From Takakia lepidozioides (Eukaryota; Streptophyta; Takakiopsida; Takakiales; Takakiaceae), in NCBI GenBank assembly GCA_030704615.1, contig CM060731.1, positions 24,428,001 to 24,492,000 on the forward strand: DNA of 64,000 nucleotides, given 5' to 3'. Under the pieces are notes generated by a model, which was given only the letters and a program-made list of their open reading frames with translations, made no database searches and was not told where the DNA came from. The position numbers and the translations under genes were made by a program. Shown piece after piece: positions 34,336 to 44,338 of this stretch (the first letter of the stretch is position 1; the number at the start of each line of letters is the position of its first letter).

Positions 34336-36126
34336 TGCACATTACTCAGTCAGATTTGAATGGCATCGTGCAGAAAACGGTGAGGTCCAAGCCTACAGGA
34401 TCAGAGGGGAAAGGATCTGGAGATGGGGACGAGTCTGGAAAAAGCTCAGAGAATAGCGATGAAGTAGATGAATCTGAAGTGCACTACCTTGACAAGGTGA
34501 AAGAACTCATGTCATTCCAGAAGGTAAACTCTCAGGAGGTTATAAGGGACATGCTCATATCTGGAGGGCGTCTAGACATCCCTCTATGCCGGATGATATC
34601 TATGCATGTTGTGTGTCCACCTCTTTCCCATGACATAACAAAATTGGAGAGTGATTTTGTGCATGGATACAGACTTGGTGCACAAGTTTTTTATGTGTCA
34701 CTGACGGATATAAATGGGAAAAGCACATTAGTGTCTCCAGAGATCAGTGATACCTGGGATGAGTGCTGGAAAGATGTTAATGAGGAGTTCGAGCTGGGCC
34801 TCATGATGGGAAAGAACACCCAGCATTTCTGCAATCACATGTTCTACGTCTGGGACGACAACCACCGATTGCTGGCATGGATGGGATACATTCATAAACA
34901 TCATGTGAAAGACAAAGACAAGCATGTTGATGTGGAGGCAATGGTTTTGAATCCTGGAAACGACATCGCTAGGCTTCTTACAGCTATGCACGACGTAAAC
35001 AAGTAAGTCATCCTAGAGACTTCATTCCCTCTGTAGTGTCTTGCTCATCCCAAAAAAACAGTGTTAAGGAATGCAATGTTTCCAATGTTTTTGCAAATCA
35101 ACAGAGAAATCGCATGTGACAACAAGCTTGGTCCACACACTATTCCGAATTCAGAGGATTGGTCTGATGAAGCTGGATGATTTTCGGACAATACTCCCCC
35201 CCAATATAATCAAGAAGTGCAAAACAGGAAGAGCTGCAGGCACTTGGTATTCTTTGACTCGAGAGGCGTTTCTGTAGTACATGTATGCGGTAAGCCCGAG
35301 TCTGTACTCAGTTTACTTTTCGAATACATGTTTGTAGTTCCTTCGGTGCTAATCACTATTTGAATCAATGCAGCAAGAACTGGCAGAGGCAGCTGAGAAG
35401 GGAAAATCCGAATATTACCGCACTACACCAGAGGAACTAAGGACATCAAAAGGTGTGGAAGCAGCAATAAAGAACGAGTTTGAAATGCGAAGAACCAAAT
35501 TGATGTCCGCCTTCGGAAAGCAGCTTAGAATAGTAGATCCTGGACTTGGTTCTGAGTTCCTTCAGCAGATCAAATCTCACTATGACAAGCATGTGCATCC
35601 GGAGATGCAGCAGGAAAAATTGCACCGGCTGGCCATATCCATGGTCGAACCACAAACAAAAATAAGGTGGCTGGAGATATGGAACTCAGATCAGACAGTA
35701 AAAGACTTGAATCAGTTCCCAAATAGCACCATACAGCCTTGCACAAAGGTGGAAGGAATCAGTGATTTGGTGTTTGATAACTGGCTCCACAAGGCTACAT
35801 TTTGGAGTCAGGTGTGTATTCAAATAAGCCGTTTTCTTTTCTTCAATTATGTGATGAGTATCTTATTTGCAATACTGATAAATATACAATTTGCAGCTCG
35901 AAAAGCGTGCCGTCATTGTGCTGGATCAGACTTTAAAGGACTTGAACATTTCGATTGTTTCCCCTCCCCAAATGTCATTGGAGGCATACATAAGGAAGTG
36001 AAGAGGTCTCACCTGGAGATACTGTTTTTTCCGGGAGTTCTCCAAAGATGGTAACATTTTACGGTCCAACGACTTTGACAGTCAGGTTGGAGGAGAGTGG
36101 GCCATGATGCGAGTTGTGTACAGGTG

Positions 36127-36135
36127 CAATATCAT
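36127..36135 (+). other. Target-site duplication, left (CAATATCAT)
   Basis: Nine bases CAATATCAT immediately outside the left terminal repeat, repeated exactly at 43,224-43,232. Nine-base duplications are typical of Mutator-like transposons. The site lies three bases after the GT of the splice donor that follows MMRVVYR. Confidence 0.85.
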
Positions 36136-36190
36136 GGGGGCTGTTATTTCATGAGCCATGAGCCGTGAGCAGAGTCGTAAGTGTCGAAAA
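36136..36190 (+). repeat. Left terminal inverted repeat
   Basis: Starts GGGGGCTGTTATTTCATGAG, then repeats of CATGAGC. The same end is found at ~50,766 (GGGGGCTGCTATTTCATGAG). It pairs with the right end at 43,150-43,223. A little further in (~36,232) lies TAGGGTTTAGGG, two units of the plant telomere sequence, present in both copies. Confidence 0.8.
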
Positions 36191-36582
36191 AAACATAAGC
36201 AGGACTATTTTCCGGAAATGAGTGTCCGCGGGAATAGGGTTTAGGGTGTCACGGTCATAGGGGGAGAAGGACCTCTCGATGAAGGAGGTTCGGCAATGTT
36301 TTTTAGAATTACATATTGAAAGGCAATGTTTCGTGAATGGTAGGGTGGTACTGATCTGTACAATGGGGGCCCATTTCAGCCTACCAGCCACTTGCAAAAT
36401 CCACCCACACTCCCAATCCCAAACGAAATGAGGAATGACGCATTTTGGGAACGATGGATACAGAATAGAATAAAAAGAGGGCACAATGGGGTTTTTATTG
36501 ATCCACATGAATTGCATTTGAAGCACGTCTACTGTGCTGATTGTGCAAACAAATCTTTAGCCCTGTGCCTTCAGAATACAAG

Positions 36583-37380
36583 TCACGTTGTCAATGGGAC
36601 TTCGACTGCTCTCACAACTAGCTCATGAGTCTTCGGGCTCCTCCAGGTAAACTGGATTGCAGCCGTTGTACCGCCCCTGTTGATGTTCACCACAATGTCC
36701 TGCCCTTCAATCATACCACCATCGAATATGGAAAGCTTCACGTTTTCGCCGTCCACACCAATGCGAATGTCCCCATACAATGGAGAAGATGAGCGCACTC
36801 CTTCAGGAGTATAAGTCTCTCCGATGGAGTCACCCACGTCCACTGGCAGCAGTTCCACCGCAACAGCATAGCAGTGCGCATTCTTCTGCATGGGTGCCCG
36901 TCGTAGCTGGGAAAATCGGAATCAAGGATGCACAGGAGCCACAGACTCCTCAGACCAAGATCGTCACCCCGCTCGAAGGCGTACTGGCCTGGGAGATACT
37001 CAAAAGCGGACAATGTTTCCACATCCGAACCAGTATCTTCTGTGTAATCTGTGTACCAGATAACGATGTCTCCCGATGTGGCCGAATACATTGCATAATC
37101 GATGCCTCCATAAGGGCAGTCGTCCCGGTTCCGGAAGCACGGCATCCTTGCAAAGGAGGACCTGAGGACGTGTTTGATGCCGATGAAAATCACCTTGCGG
37201 CCAGCAACGAAGCCCTTACATTTTCGAAATGATGAGAAGCGGAAGAGCAGTGCGGGCTCCAATAATGGACCATCTGGGTCACAAGTACCCACCAATCATC
37301 GTGTAACGTGTTCAACAAGCCAGCGGTGGATGAACCGATACCTCTTTCTCATCCACGGGGTATAGTTTGAAATCTGCCAC
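36583..37380 (-). pseudogene. Unknown element protein alpha, frameshifted copy
   Basis: Minus-strand gene close to the left terminal repeat, nearly identical to the intact 270-residue copy at 51,229-52,041. Conserved blocks are ARMPCFRNRDDCP, GGIDYAMYSATSGDIVIWYT, FERGDDLGLRS, WNCCQWTW, and after a frameshift near 36,825, SIFDGGMIEGQDIVV and HELVVRAVEVPLTT. The frameshift separates the last third from the rest. No known domain is recognised. It is clearly paralogous to the plus-strand gene beside it. It has no signal peptide or obvious membrane segment. Confidence 0.65.
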
Positions 37381-37399
37381 CGAAGTCCATCCCCCGGAT

Positions 37400-37421
37400 G
37401 GAAATTCGGCGCCGCATTTAC
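37400..37421. repeat. Single palindrome between the alpha and beta genes
   Basis: GGAAATTCGGCGCCGCATTT, one mismatch from the standard palindrome, just upstream of protein alpha. The equivalent position in the second copy (~52,023-52,044) carries the same sequence and there overlaps the possible alpha start codon, so it could act as a regulatory site for the divergent pair. Confidence 0.6.
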
Positions 37422-37701
37422 ATCGAAGGGGGGATGGACTTCATCGTCTCGAGTGGCTATAGGCCCACCTGGCACTTACTGCCCATAGTTTGCATGGCAG
37501 GGAAGGAAACTGAATCGGCTACATCCATGGATGAGCCAATCTTCATCCCTGCAGGTTCCTATAGGGGGGAAATTTAAATGTGCCCTGGAGTATTTGTGAC
37601 GAATTGCAGCGTTTGCTTGAATTTCTTCCAGCCACCGCGCTGCTACCTCCTCCATCCGGGAGCTGCTGTCATTGAGCGTACTGCGCTACTCTTTTTCAGG
37701 G

Positions 37702-37973
37702 ATGCCGTGCCGCCGAAATCCTGCTGACTGCCCTTATCATGGCCACGATTATGCTAAGTTCAAACCAGAATCAGGAGACATCATTGTCTGGCTTTCAGTT
37801 TTCACAGATGCATCTGGAATCAAGCGGGAGTCTTTGCGCGCTATGGAGTATCTGGAGGGCTATTACCGCTTTGAGCGAGGTGAGGGCGAGGGTCAATGCG
37901 GTCCGTGGGTCCTGAAAATTGTTGACCTCGATATACCAAGGTGGAATGGGATGTCGGACAGATCACGCACGGC
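37702..37973 (+). pseudogene. Unknown element protein beta, cut short by palindrome array
   Basis: Starts MPCRRNPADCPYHGHDYAKF and matches the intact 192-residue copy at 52,325-52,903 up to DRSRTA. There the palindrome array begins exactly at 37,974 and the reading frame runs into repeat sequence. About 95 C-terminal residues are missing. Its order and orientation with protein alpha (divergent, ~320 bp apart) are the same in both copies. Confidence 0.7.
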
Positions 37974-38422
37974 CGGAAATGCGGTGCCGCATTTCTTTGC
38001 CCTTTGTTCATGATTCTCAATCAGAACGGAAATGCGGTACAGCATTTCCGTTCCACCTTCACATACCGTGCTTGCTGGATGGAAATGCGTTACCGCATTT
38101 CCGTTCTGGAGAGTATGAAGGTCTCACCCGGGCGGAAATGCGGTGTCGCATTTCCGTTATGGAATGTCGAAAAGTGCGACACGGACGGAAATGCGGTGCC
38201 GCATTTCTTTTCCCTTTGTTCATGATTCTCAATCAGAACGGAAATGCGGTACCGCATTTCCGTTCTGGAGAGTGTAAAGGTTTCCCCCAGACGGAAACTC
38301 GGTGCCGCATTTCCGTCGCTCTGGTGCATGACCAAGACACAATACGGAAATGTGGCTCCGTATTTCCGTCCAGCAGCAATCAAAAGAATCACTCCGGACG
38401 GAAATCTGAAATCTCATTTCCG
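37974..38422. repeat. Palindrome array 1: nine units, exact 53-bp period
   Basis: Nine copies of a 22-24 bp palindrome, core AAATGCGGNNCCGCATTT, start at about 37,974, 38,027, 38,080, 38,133, 38,186, 38,239, 38,292, 38,345 and 38,399, a steady 53-bp step. Later units are more worn, mostly by transitions. The ~29-bp intervals are not all alike, but two (TTTGTTCATGATTCTCAATC) are duplicates and others are related to intervals in array 3. 53 is not a multiple of three, so the long open frames across it cannot be coding repeats. Confidence 0.9.
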
Positions 38423-38599
38423 CATGCTGAACCTGAATGGGTTGCATTGTTCCGAAACAACCGAATTGCGGCCAGTCTTGATGAGCACAACTAGGTTGTC
38501 TGACCGTTTTAACTAACAGTCCTGGCACTTGTCAGTGCAAACGCTCCTGTCCGTATCGAGAATACTGCTGGATCCACCCTCAGGAGAAACTGTCAGGAG

Positions 38600-41500
38600 A
38601 TGTTATTTCGTCGCCGATTCGGCCATCATTGTCTAACTTACTGGCTATGGAATCACACCTCCCACCTTCATGCATGTAGCTTGAAACTATACTTTCCACT
38701 TCAATGTGCGACTTCCAATCGTCGATGGACTCCGCATGGTGCCTGTGAGCCTTCGTTTGTCGCTATACTGAACCTCGCACTTGCCAACTTCGTGCGGTCT
38801 TCGATGGCTCCGAATTCCTACGCTATAGTTTGCTGTCCTCCGCAACTTGGGAGAGCCTGGATCCCAAACGAGGGAGGACTTTGCAGAGTGACTGAAACTT
38901 ACCTTTGTTCTAAATTCAAGCTCAAACCGGGCACAGTTTACTTGGAAGAAGAAAGGAAGGATGTTCCTGGACAGGTTGACGAGACCATTGTCGTGCTAGG
39001 TAACGACGGAGGTTGCGGAATCGAATGGCACGTACCCCCATCAGACACCATCCTATACCGAGCCGTGGGAATGCCCATTCCCTTTCCGAATCAGTCGCTG
39101 CCCACACCATCCACAAAGGAGTCCGAAAACCGACAGGCGGCCACTGCCAACAGAGAGGTATGCAACGATAATCATTCCCGACCTGGACCATCAAGACCCT
39201 CCATAGCTTCTTGTGTGGACGTATTCGACATTTCCGACAATGAAGATGAGTGCATTGAGGTCCCCATGTCCTCCACACGGTCGTTCAAATCCGACATGGA
39301 CGTCTCTGCAGGTGCTACGCAAGTACTCTCGAGCATAACTCCAACCCGGTCCATTGTGCAGCTCCTATGGCAACATCACCTCGATGGTTCTCGCTCCGAG
39401 CTGGCTGCTCTCGACTATGCCAAATTTCCGGTCAGGAAGGTAACGTATCTGCCTCCCAAAGTTGATGGCAATGTCATCTTCGAGTTTCCACCTGTCACTT
39501 CCTCAAACAAAGCCTCAGGGATGTTAACAGACATGGATCGAAAGCATGACGGACACCCCTAGTGTGTGACGAAGACCAGTAGCACGAAAATTGCTGATGG
39601 TGTTCGTGTACGATACGTCCTCTGTGCGGGGAAGCTGAGGTGCCTGAATCCCGCCCGCTTCCACTTTCTTTCGAAAGGAGGGTGGAGAAACGAGACGGAT
39701 TGGACTGGCACAACGCATCATCCATTCATTGTCTCCAGCCAAGCTCCTGCGGGTACTTTCAAGTGCGCACATTGCAAAGAACCATCGACGTGCATGTCCA
39801 TGTGCAGAGCCAAGCAATATTACGTTATCCATTTGCTCCCAGACTTGACTAGAGCTTGCATACACGTTGGGGTCCACTGCCACCCCTTGGCGAGAGGCAA
39901 CATGCGTGAGACTGTGCAGGAAGCACACGACATCATAAAAGAGGAGGTGAAATTGAGCCCCGGAGCAAGACCAAAGCAGATTCAGCTGAAGGCAGCCCAC
40001 AAGATTGCTCTTGGAAAAATCATGTCTGAAGATGGTTCAGACCGAGTGCCCTTGAACGAAAAGGAGATGCTTGACCTGTTGGAGTCCGTCTCGCACGTTT
40101 GCAGTCCGAATGTGCGGAATCACATCGTATCTTGCAAGCAAGAGTTCGGCCGGGGGTCGGACATGCACTCAATCCTGGAGGTGAAACGAATGACTGGATA
40201 TGACTACATCCAAGGTAGCAGGTTTCCAGGGCAAGGCAGCGAATCCGATTGTTGTTACATTTTTAAAATGTCGGCGTGTGGGCCTGGGAGTGGAGTCGAC
40301 TTGGTCACTCGCATGACAACTGGAAACTTGTCGAATGCTTGGGTGATGTTTGATCACATCAAGCGAATTACAAACCATCAGTGGGTGACTATGGGTGCGC
40401 ATGTTTATGACTATCACTCCAAGAGGCTCATGACGATTGCAATCTGCGAGATGAAAGGGGAGGACACACAGTCGGAGATGCATCTGTGGGAGGGCATAAA
40501 CGAGCAGATGGCAAGGGCGGGATTGCCAGAGCCCAATTTCAGGGGATTCATGGCAGACAACGCTCAGGCCAATTGGGCAGCGGTGCGGCGTGTGTACGGT
40601 GAGGACCCCAATGTTCCAATGGAGGGGAAAGAGAGATCCTGTGGATTCCATTGGATGCAGAGTCTATCCCACTACACTACCAAATTTGTTGCTAGCTCAT
40701 TCCAGGCTGAACACCGTGTCCTTTGTACGGCGTGGAAGGATGCACCCACATTTGATGACGCGGAGGTTAAGTTTGCTATCATCGAGGCTTGGTGGAACAC
40801 GTCAGGTGCAGTGGAGACAACCAATCTGGGAGCCTTGCACAGCTGGTTGGGGTGGTGGCATTTCCGGTATCGACAGTTCGGACAGTACATGCGAGAGGTA
40901 TGATGCTGTCATTTTCGTGCAATTGTCTTTCTATTACGGACCTTTCCATTGGTTCCTCACCATTGTCTGTGTCCTTGTAGGAGCGGTGCTTGGATTCCGA
41001 CACGGACATGCCGAACACGAATATGGCAGAATCAGTGCACTCCTCCTGGCGAGCGTCTTCTGCCGCACATCTGGTGGACGTAATGACGGCCACAACGGAG
41101 GACATCGACAGAGCAATCATGCAGCAAGCCACGTACTACAAGTTCCTGAGCGGGAAACAATGGGGCTTTGGGCCGGACAGGGAGGAATTGTTGGTGCGAA
41201 CAGCTTCGAGGTCGAAGAATCCACTGAAATGGGCGACAGCATTACGAGAGAAGATCAAAGGGACGCCTCTGCACCGCAGAGGTGAACACCTAGAGGGGGA
41301 CGTCCGTACTCGCCCTGTGAGGCGGAGGATTGAAGAAGAACCCGGGTGCGAAGAGGATTCCTGGAGATCCAACAGGAACATTCGGACAGCACCTCGAGGG
41401 CCCGTCATGTTGCCGCACAATGTGTCTTCCAGCAGTGGAAGCCCAAGAAATTCCAGATCGCCATCGCCTTCAAGCGCGGATTCCGTGCGAGAAATTCCCA

Positions 41501-42411
41501 CCGCTCGCTTGCCCCAGATTCCGCCCCCTGTTATGCAATATGGCCAAGCCATTGTGGAGACGACTGTGTCTGCGTCACAGTGGAGAATTGCTCGCACAAA
41601 GCCGTCGTTTCGAGGCAGGTGTTCCGCAATTCGAGTGGATACACGGCAACGTTGTTTAGAGATGATAAGGAGGAATCCAGATGGTGCTGTCCCTGCTCCT
41701 ACTTTTACAGGAAGATTTGTCCATGCAAAGTTTGCGGAGGCGACAACCACCCAGTTCTGGTTCTGCAGGCACGACATTATGACTTGCGTGTATGGAAAGC
41801 CCAAGTACGGCATACAAACAATGCCAGAGGCTCCCCCGGTGTGGCCGGTGGAACCAGGCTGCGATCTGAGTCAGGTTGAGGCCGACGCCCTTACCGTTGC
41901 AGGATTTCGGATGGTGCAGCGCACTGACGTCCCCAGACAACCATTTCCGCTTCCACAGCCTCCACCACCGACCCCTGTGAGAGCAAGAACAATGGGACCC
42001 AACAGCTCTAAGCATCCTACACACCGTTGGGGGAAACCGAAGAGGCGGCGACCTCCCTCAAAAGTGAACGAGACGAGGATGGGGAATGCACTTCGGATGA
42101 ACTGTACAATCCAGAGCTCGACAGAATTGCCCCCACCAGGCTTCGGGCGTGTGTATCAGATGACCACGGCAGGCTCAGCTGTTCGCAATGAGGTATACAC
42201 CATCACCATTTCAGAATTACCCACCTGCAATTGCACCGACTTTCAGATCATGGCGAACAAGGGGGCATCATACTGCCCTTGCAAGCATCTGTACTACGTG
42301 TACCTAAAGAGACTCCGGTGTAATTCCACAACTCATCACTTCATACATGCACCAGGGTTGAGCCCCCAAGAGCTGCACACTCTTCTGAATATGGATCCAG
42401 GGGACCAGTGA
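38600..42411 (+). pseudogene. SWIM-finger Mutator-like transposase, copy 2, one nonsense codon
   Basis: Two exons, 38,600-40,897 and 40,981-42,411, with an 83-bp GT-AG intron; ~1,240 residues. An in-frame TAG at 39,560-39,562 stands where copy 1 has TGG (DGHPW). N-terminal part: acidic linker (FDISDNEDECIEV), then MDRKHDGHP and a Cys-rich block (FKCAHCKEPSTCMSMC). DDE-like catalytic region: MFDHIKRI, then LMTIAICEM, FRGFMADNAQANWAAVRRVY (second Asp) and CGFHWMQSL, the CxxH motif typical of Mutator-like transposases. C-terminal SWIM zinc finger: TCNCTDFQ ... YCPCKHLYYVYLK, a CxCxnCxH pattern. It would bind the terminal repeats and perform cut-and-paste transposition. Start at 38,600 is the first ATG in frame; 38,804 is an alternative. 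Apart from the stop, it is well preserved. Confidence 0.85.
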
Positions 42412-43149
42412 CCTTGGCTTGCGGTCCCAACACAATGGCCTTTTCGGATAGTAGAACTGTACTGCTGCAAGTAGCTCTGACTCTGGCCACAGAAAGGTCC
42501 GACTTATGTCTTGCCTACCAGTAACCTGTTTTGCTCGAACGTCGATAATACTATGTCATTCACTCGTGTTTCCACGTGCATGTATTTTTGTGTGTTGGAG
42601 GGTTCCTGTTTTTCAGCTCTCCCAAACTTTGCTTTCCTCATTCGACCCCCGGCAAGGAAATGCGGCGCCGCATTTCCAAGTAACGTCGTAGGTACTGGAA
42701 GATGCGGCAGTCAGCAACACCAAACCGCCCAGAAATTTCGCACGTGCGAACCCTAATGCGGCACCGCATTTCCTAGTTCACTTGCAAAACTTTCCCGCCG
42801 AATACTGGAAGATGATAGAATTGTGCAGACTCTATTGGTTCAGTCGCGGCAAAAGGGTCAGCTTCATTCCAATGTTAAGGCATGTAAAACCGCGGAATAC
42901 TCTATACAGGCCAGTATGCGACGTCCTTTTGCCGTGGTATACTGGATTTCTCGTTGCACGGTCACTCATTTCCATGAGCGGATCTAAAAAACCATGAGCG
43001 GAGTTGTTACTGACGACATATCTTTGCCGCATTACAGGATCCGTAACTTCCAAAAACGGCAAGGTCAAATATAAAACTATTATTTTAATACTTGTTTAAT
43101 CTGCCGCATTTCCAAATTTGGAGGAGTCCGCTCATGAAATCCGCGTGTC
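42412..43149. repeat. Right subterminal region with two palindromes
   Basis: Non-coding right arm of the element. It carries AAATGCGGCGCCGCATTT near 42,658 and AATGCGGCACCGCATTTCCT near 42,754, ~98 bp apart (about two 53-bp steps), plus a worn half copy near 43,100 (CTGCCGCATTTCC). These could be transposase-binding or silencing sites. Confidence 0.6.
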
Positions 43150-43223
43150 TTAGACTTCGGCCCACCGCTCATGCGGCTCATGGCTCATGGCTCATGGTTT
43201 CTGCTCATGAAATAGTAAACCTC
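43150..43223 (-). repeat. Right terminal inverted repeat
   Basis: Reverse complement begins GAGGTTTACTATTTCATGAG and continues with GCAGAAACCATGAGC and further CATGAGC repeats, matching the left end. CAATATCAT follows directly at 43,224. Confidence 0.8.
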
Positions 43224-43232
43224 CAATATCAT
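43224..43232 (+). other. Target-site duplication, right (CAATATCAT)
   Basis: Exact repeat of 36,127-36,135. It marks where the host intron of the ParB-like gene resumes. Confidence 0.85.
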
Positions 43233-43299
43233 ACTGGAAACTCTACTGCACTTTTTGGGAAATAATTTGGCTTCATAAGGATTGTAATCATAGATCCAA

Positions 43300-44075
43300 A
43301 TTGAATGTCGTTGACGACATTCACTTCTTTGTCTGAGTCATTCTTAAGCGAGAATTTGAATTCACCTGGATTAGGAGCTTAGGGTATATTTATAGTGTCC
43401 CTGATTAGAATTGATAATGTCCCTGAATGGCGTTGACGACATTCACATCCAGAGTTGTTAAGAGGTCCTCAGAGTTATATAAGTTTTTGTAATGTCCATA
43501 GAGTTTACAATGAGGGTTCCTCACTCCAGTTTGCTGAATGTCAATGCAGACATTCAGTTGTTCTGCAATGCTTTTACCTCTTGCGAGAAATCTTGAGGCT
43601 TGATTAGCTGTGTTATCAGAGATCCAAAGTGAATGTTGTTGACGATATTCACTTCTATGTCTGTGTCATTTACCGGCGACAATTTGAATTTACATGGATT
43701 AGGAGCTTAGGGTGTATTTATTGGTTCCTTGTTCGGAATTTTGTGAATGGCGTTGACGCCATTCACATCCAGTGTTATTATGAGGTCCTTAGTGTTATGT
43801 ACGTTTTGAATGTCCATTGAGTTTTTAGGGAGGGTTCCTTACTCGAGTTTCTGAATGTCGTTGCCGACATTCAGTTTCCATCCAATGATTTTGCCTCTTT
43901 TGAGAAATCATTAGGCTTGATTAGCAGTGTATTCACAAATCCAAAGTGAATGACGTTGGCGACATTCACTTCTATGTCTGTGTCATTCCAAAGCGAGAGT
44001 TTGCATTCACGCGGATTAGGGTGTATTTGCAGTATCATTGAATGGAATTTTTTGAATGGCGTTGACGACATTCAC
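43300..44075 (+). repeat. Intron palindromes AATGTCGTTGACGACATT in ~320-bp higher-order repeat
   Basis: Eight palindromes at ~43,303, 43,423, 43,538, 43,631, 43,745, 43,854, 43,947 and 44,054. They step ~120, 115 and 93 bp in a repeating triplet, giving a ~320-bp tandem unit present about 2.5 times. Flanks repeat too: CACTTCTWTGTCTGWGTCAT after type a, CACATCCAGNGTT after type b, and GAGGGTTCCT before type c. The palindrome differs wholly from the AAATGCGG family used in the other gene copy. Confidence 0.8.
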
Positions 44076-44338
44076 ATCCAAAGCTGTCGCGTGGTCCTGA
44101 GATCTCATTGGAGCAGTTCTCAGAGCCATTTCATTCCATGTTTTTTTTCATTCTGTGCTTCTTGCATCTTACTCACTTCGCGCTTTGGTGGGTTGGGATT
44201 TATCTCATGTTTAACAGGTACAAGAAATATGTGTTTATGGAAGGAAATCACCTGAGCGATATTCCAGACTATCTTGACATGTGGTCGGACCTTGCAAACG
44301 ATCCAACCATGTATATGTCGCGCGGCTTTTACTCACCC

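Larger units (their letters stand above)
36136..43223 (+). mobile_element. Complete Mutator-like transposon with SWIM transposase and two accessory genes
   Basis: A 7,088-bp element bounded by terminal inverted repeats and a perfect 9-bp target duplication. The outer 21 bp of the left end and of the reverse-complemented right end align, sharing TATTTCATGAGC. Both ends then continue as CATGAGC heptamer repeats. Contents from left: a minus-strand unknown gene (36,583-37,295), a plus-strand truncated paralogue (37,702-37,973), a nine-unit palindrome array (37,974-38,422), the two-exon transposase (38,600-42,411) and two more palindromes (42,656, 42,754). The transposase has one nonsense codon, so this copy is likely immobile now. 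The class call rests on the 9-bp duplication, the DDE-type transposase with a CxxH motif, and the SWIM finger. Confidence 0.8.
33190..44338 (+). pseudogene. ParB-like (DGNHR) gene, copy 1, broken by two transposons
   Basis: Many-exon gene homologous to the minus-strand copy at 54,018-59,220. Visible exons: an acidic Gln/Glu-rich start (~33,231-33,419); ~34,350-35,002 with IPLCRMIS, HGYRLGAQVFYVS and FYVWDDNHRLLAW, which fits a ParB/sulfiredoxin-like fold; ~35,080-35,290 (WYSLTREAF then an in-frame TAG at 35,275); ~35,371-35,812 (QQEKLHRLAIS, DNWLHKATFWSQ); ~35,897-36,123, with a frameshift, ending MMRVVYR. The next exon is 44,218-44,338 (YKKYVFMEGN), and the phases join exactly. The Mutator-like element 36,136-43,223 sits in the intron between them, 12 bp after the splice donor. 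An LTR cuts the gene off at 44,339, so no methyltransferase part survives. Introns carry their own palindrome family. Confidence 0.7.

Noticed and set aside
34728-34991. Minus-strand frame opposite the ParB-like exon
   Set aside because: The plus-strand product aligns with its homologue at 57,700-58,130 over the whole exon; the reverse frame is a shadow.
37974-38422. A CRISPR array
   Set aside because: Repeats are palindromes in a plant transposon, intervals are duplicated and related between arrays, and no cas genes exist. Only the layout is similar.
37919-38494. Long open frames on both strands across palindrome array 1, with repeats like KCGAAF and GNAVPHF
   Set aside because: The 53-bp period is not a multiple of three, so each unit rotates frame. 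Open frames arise because the palindrome lacks stops, not from coding selection.
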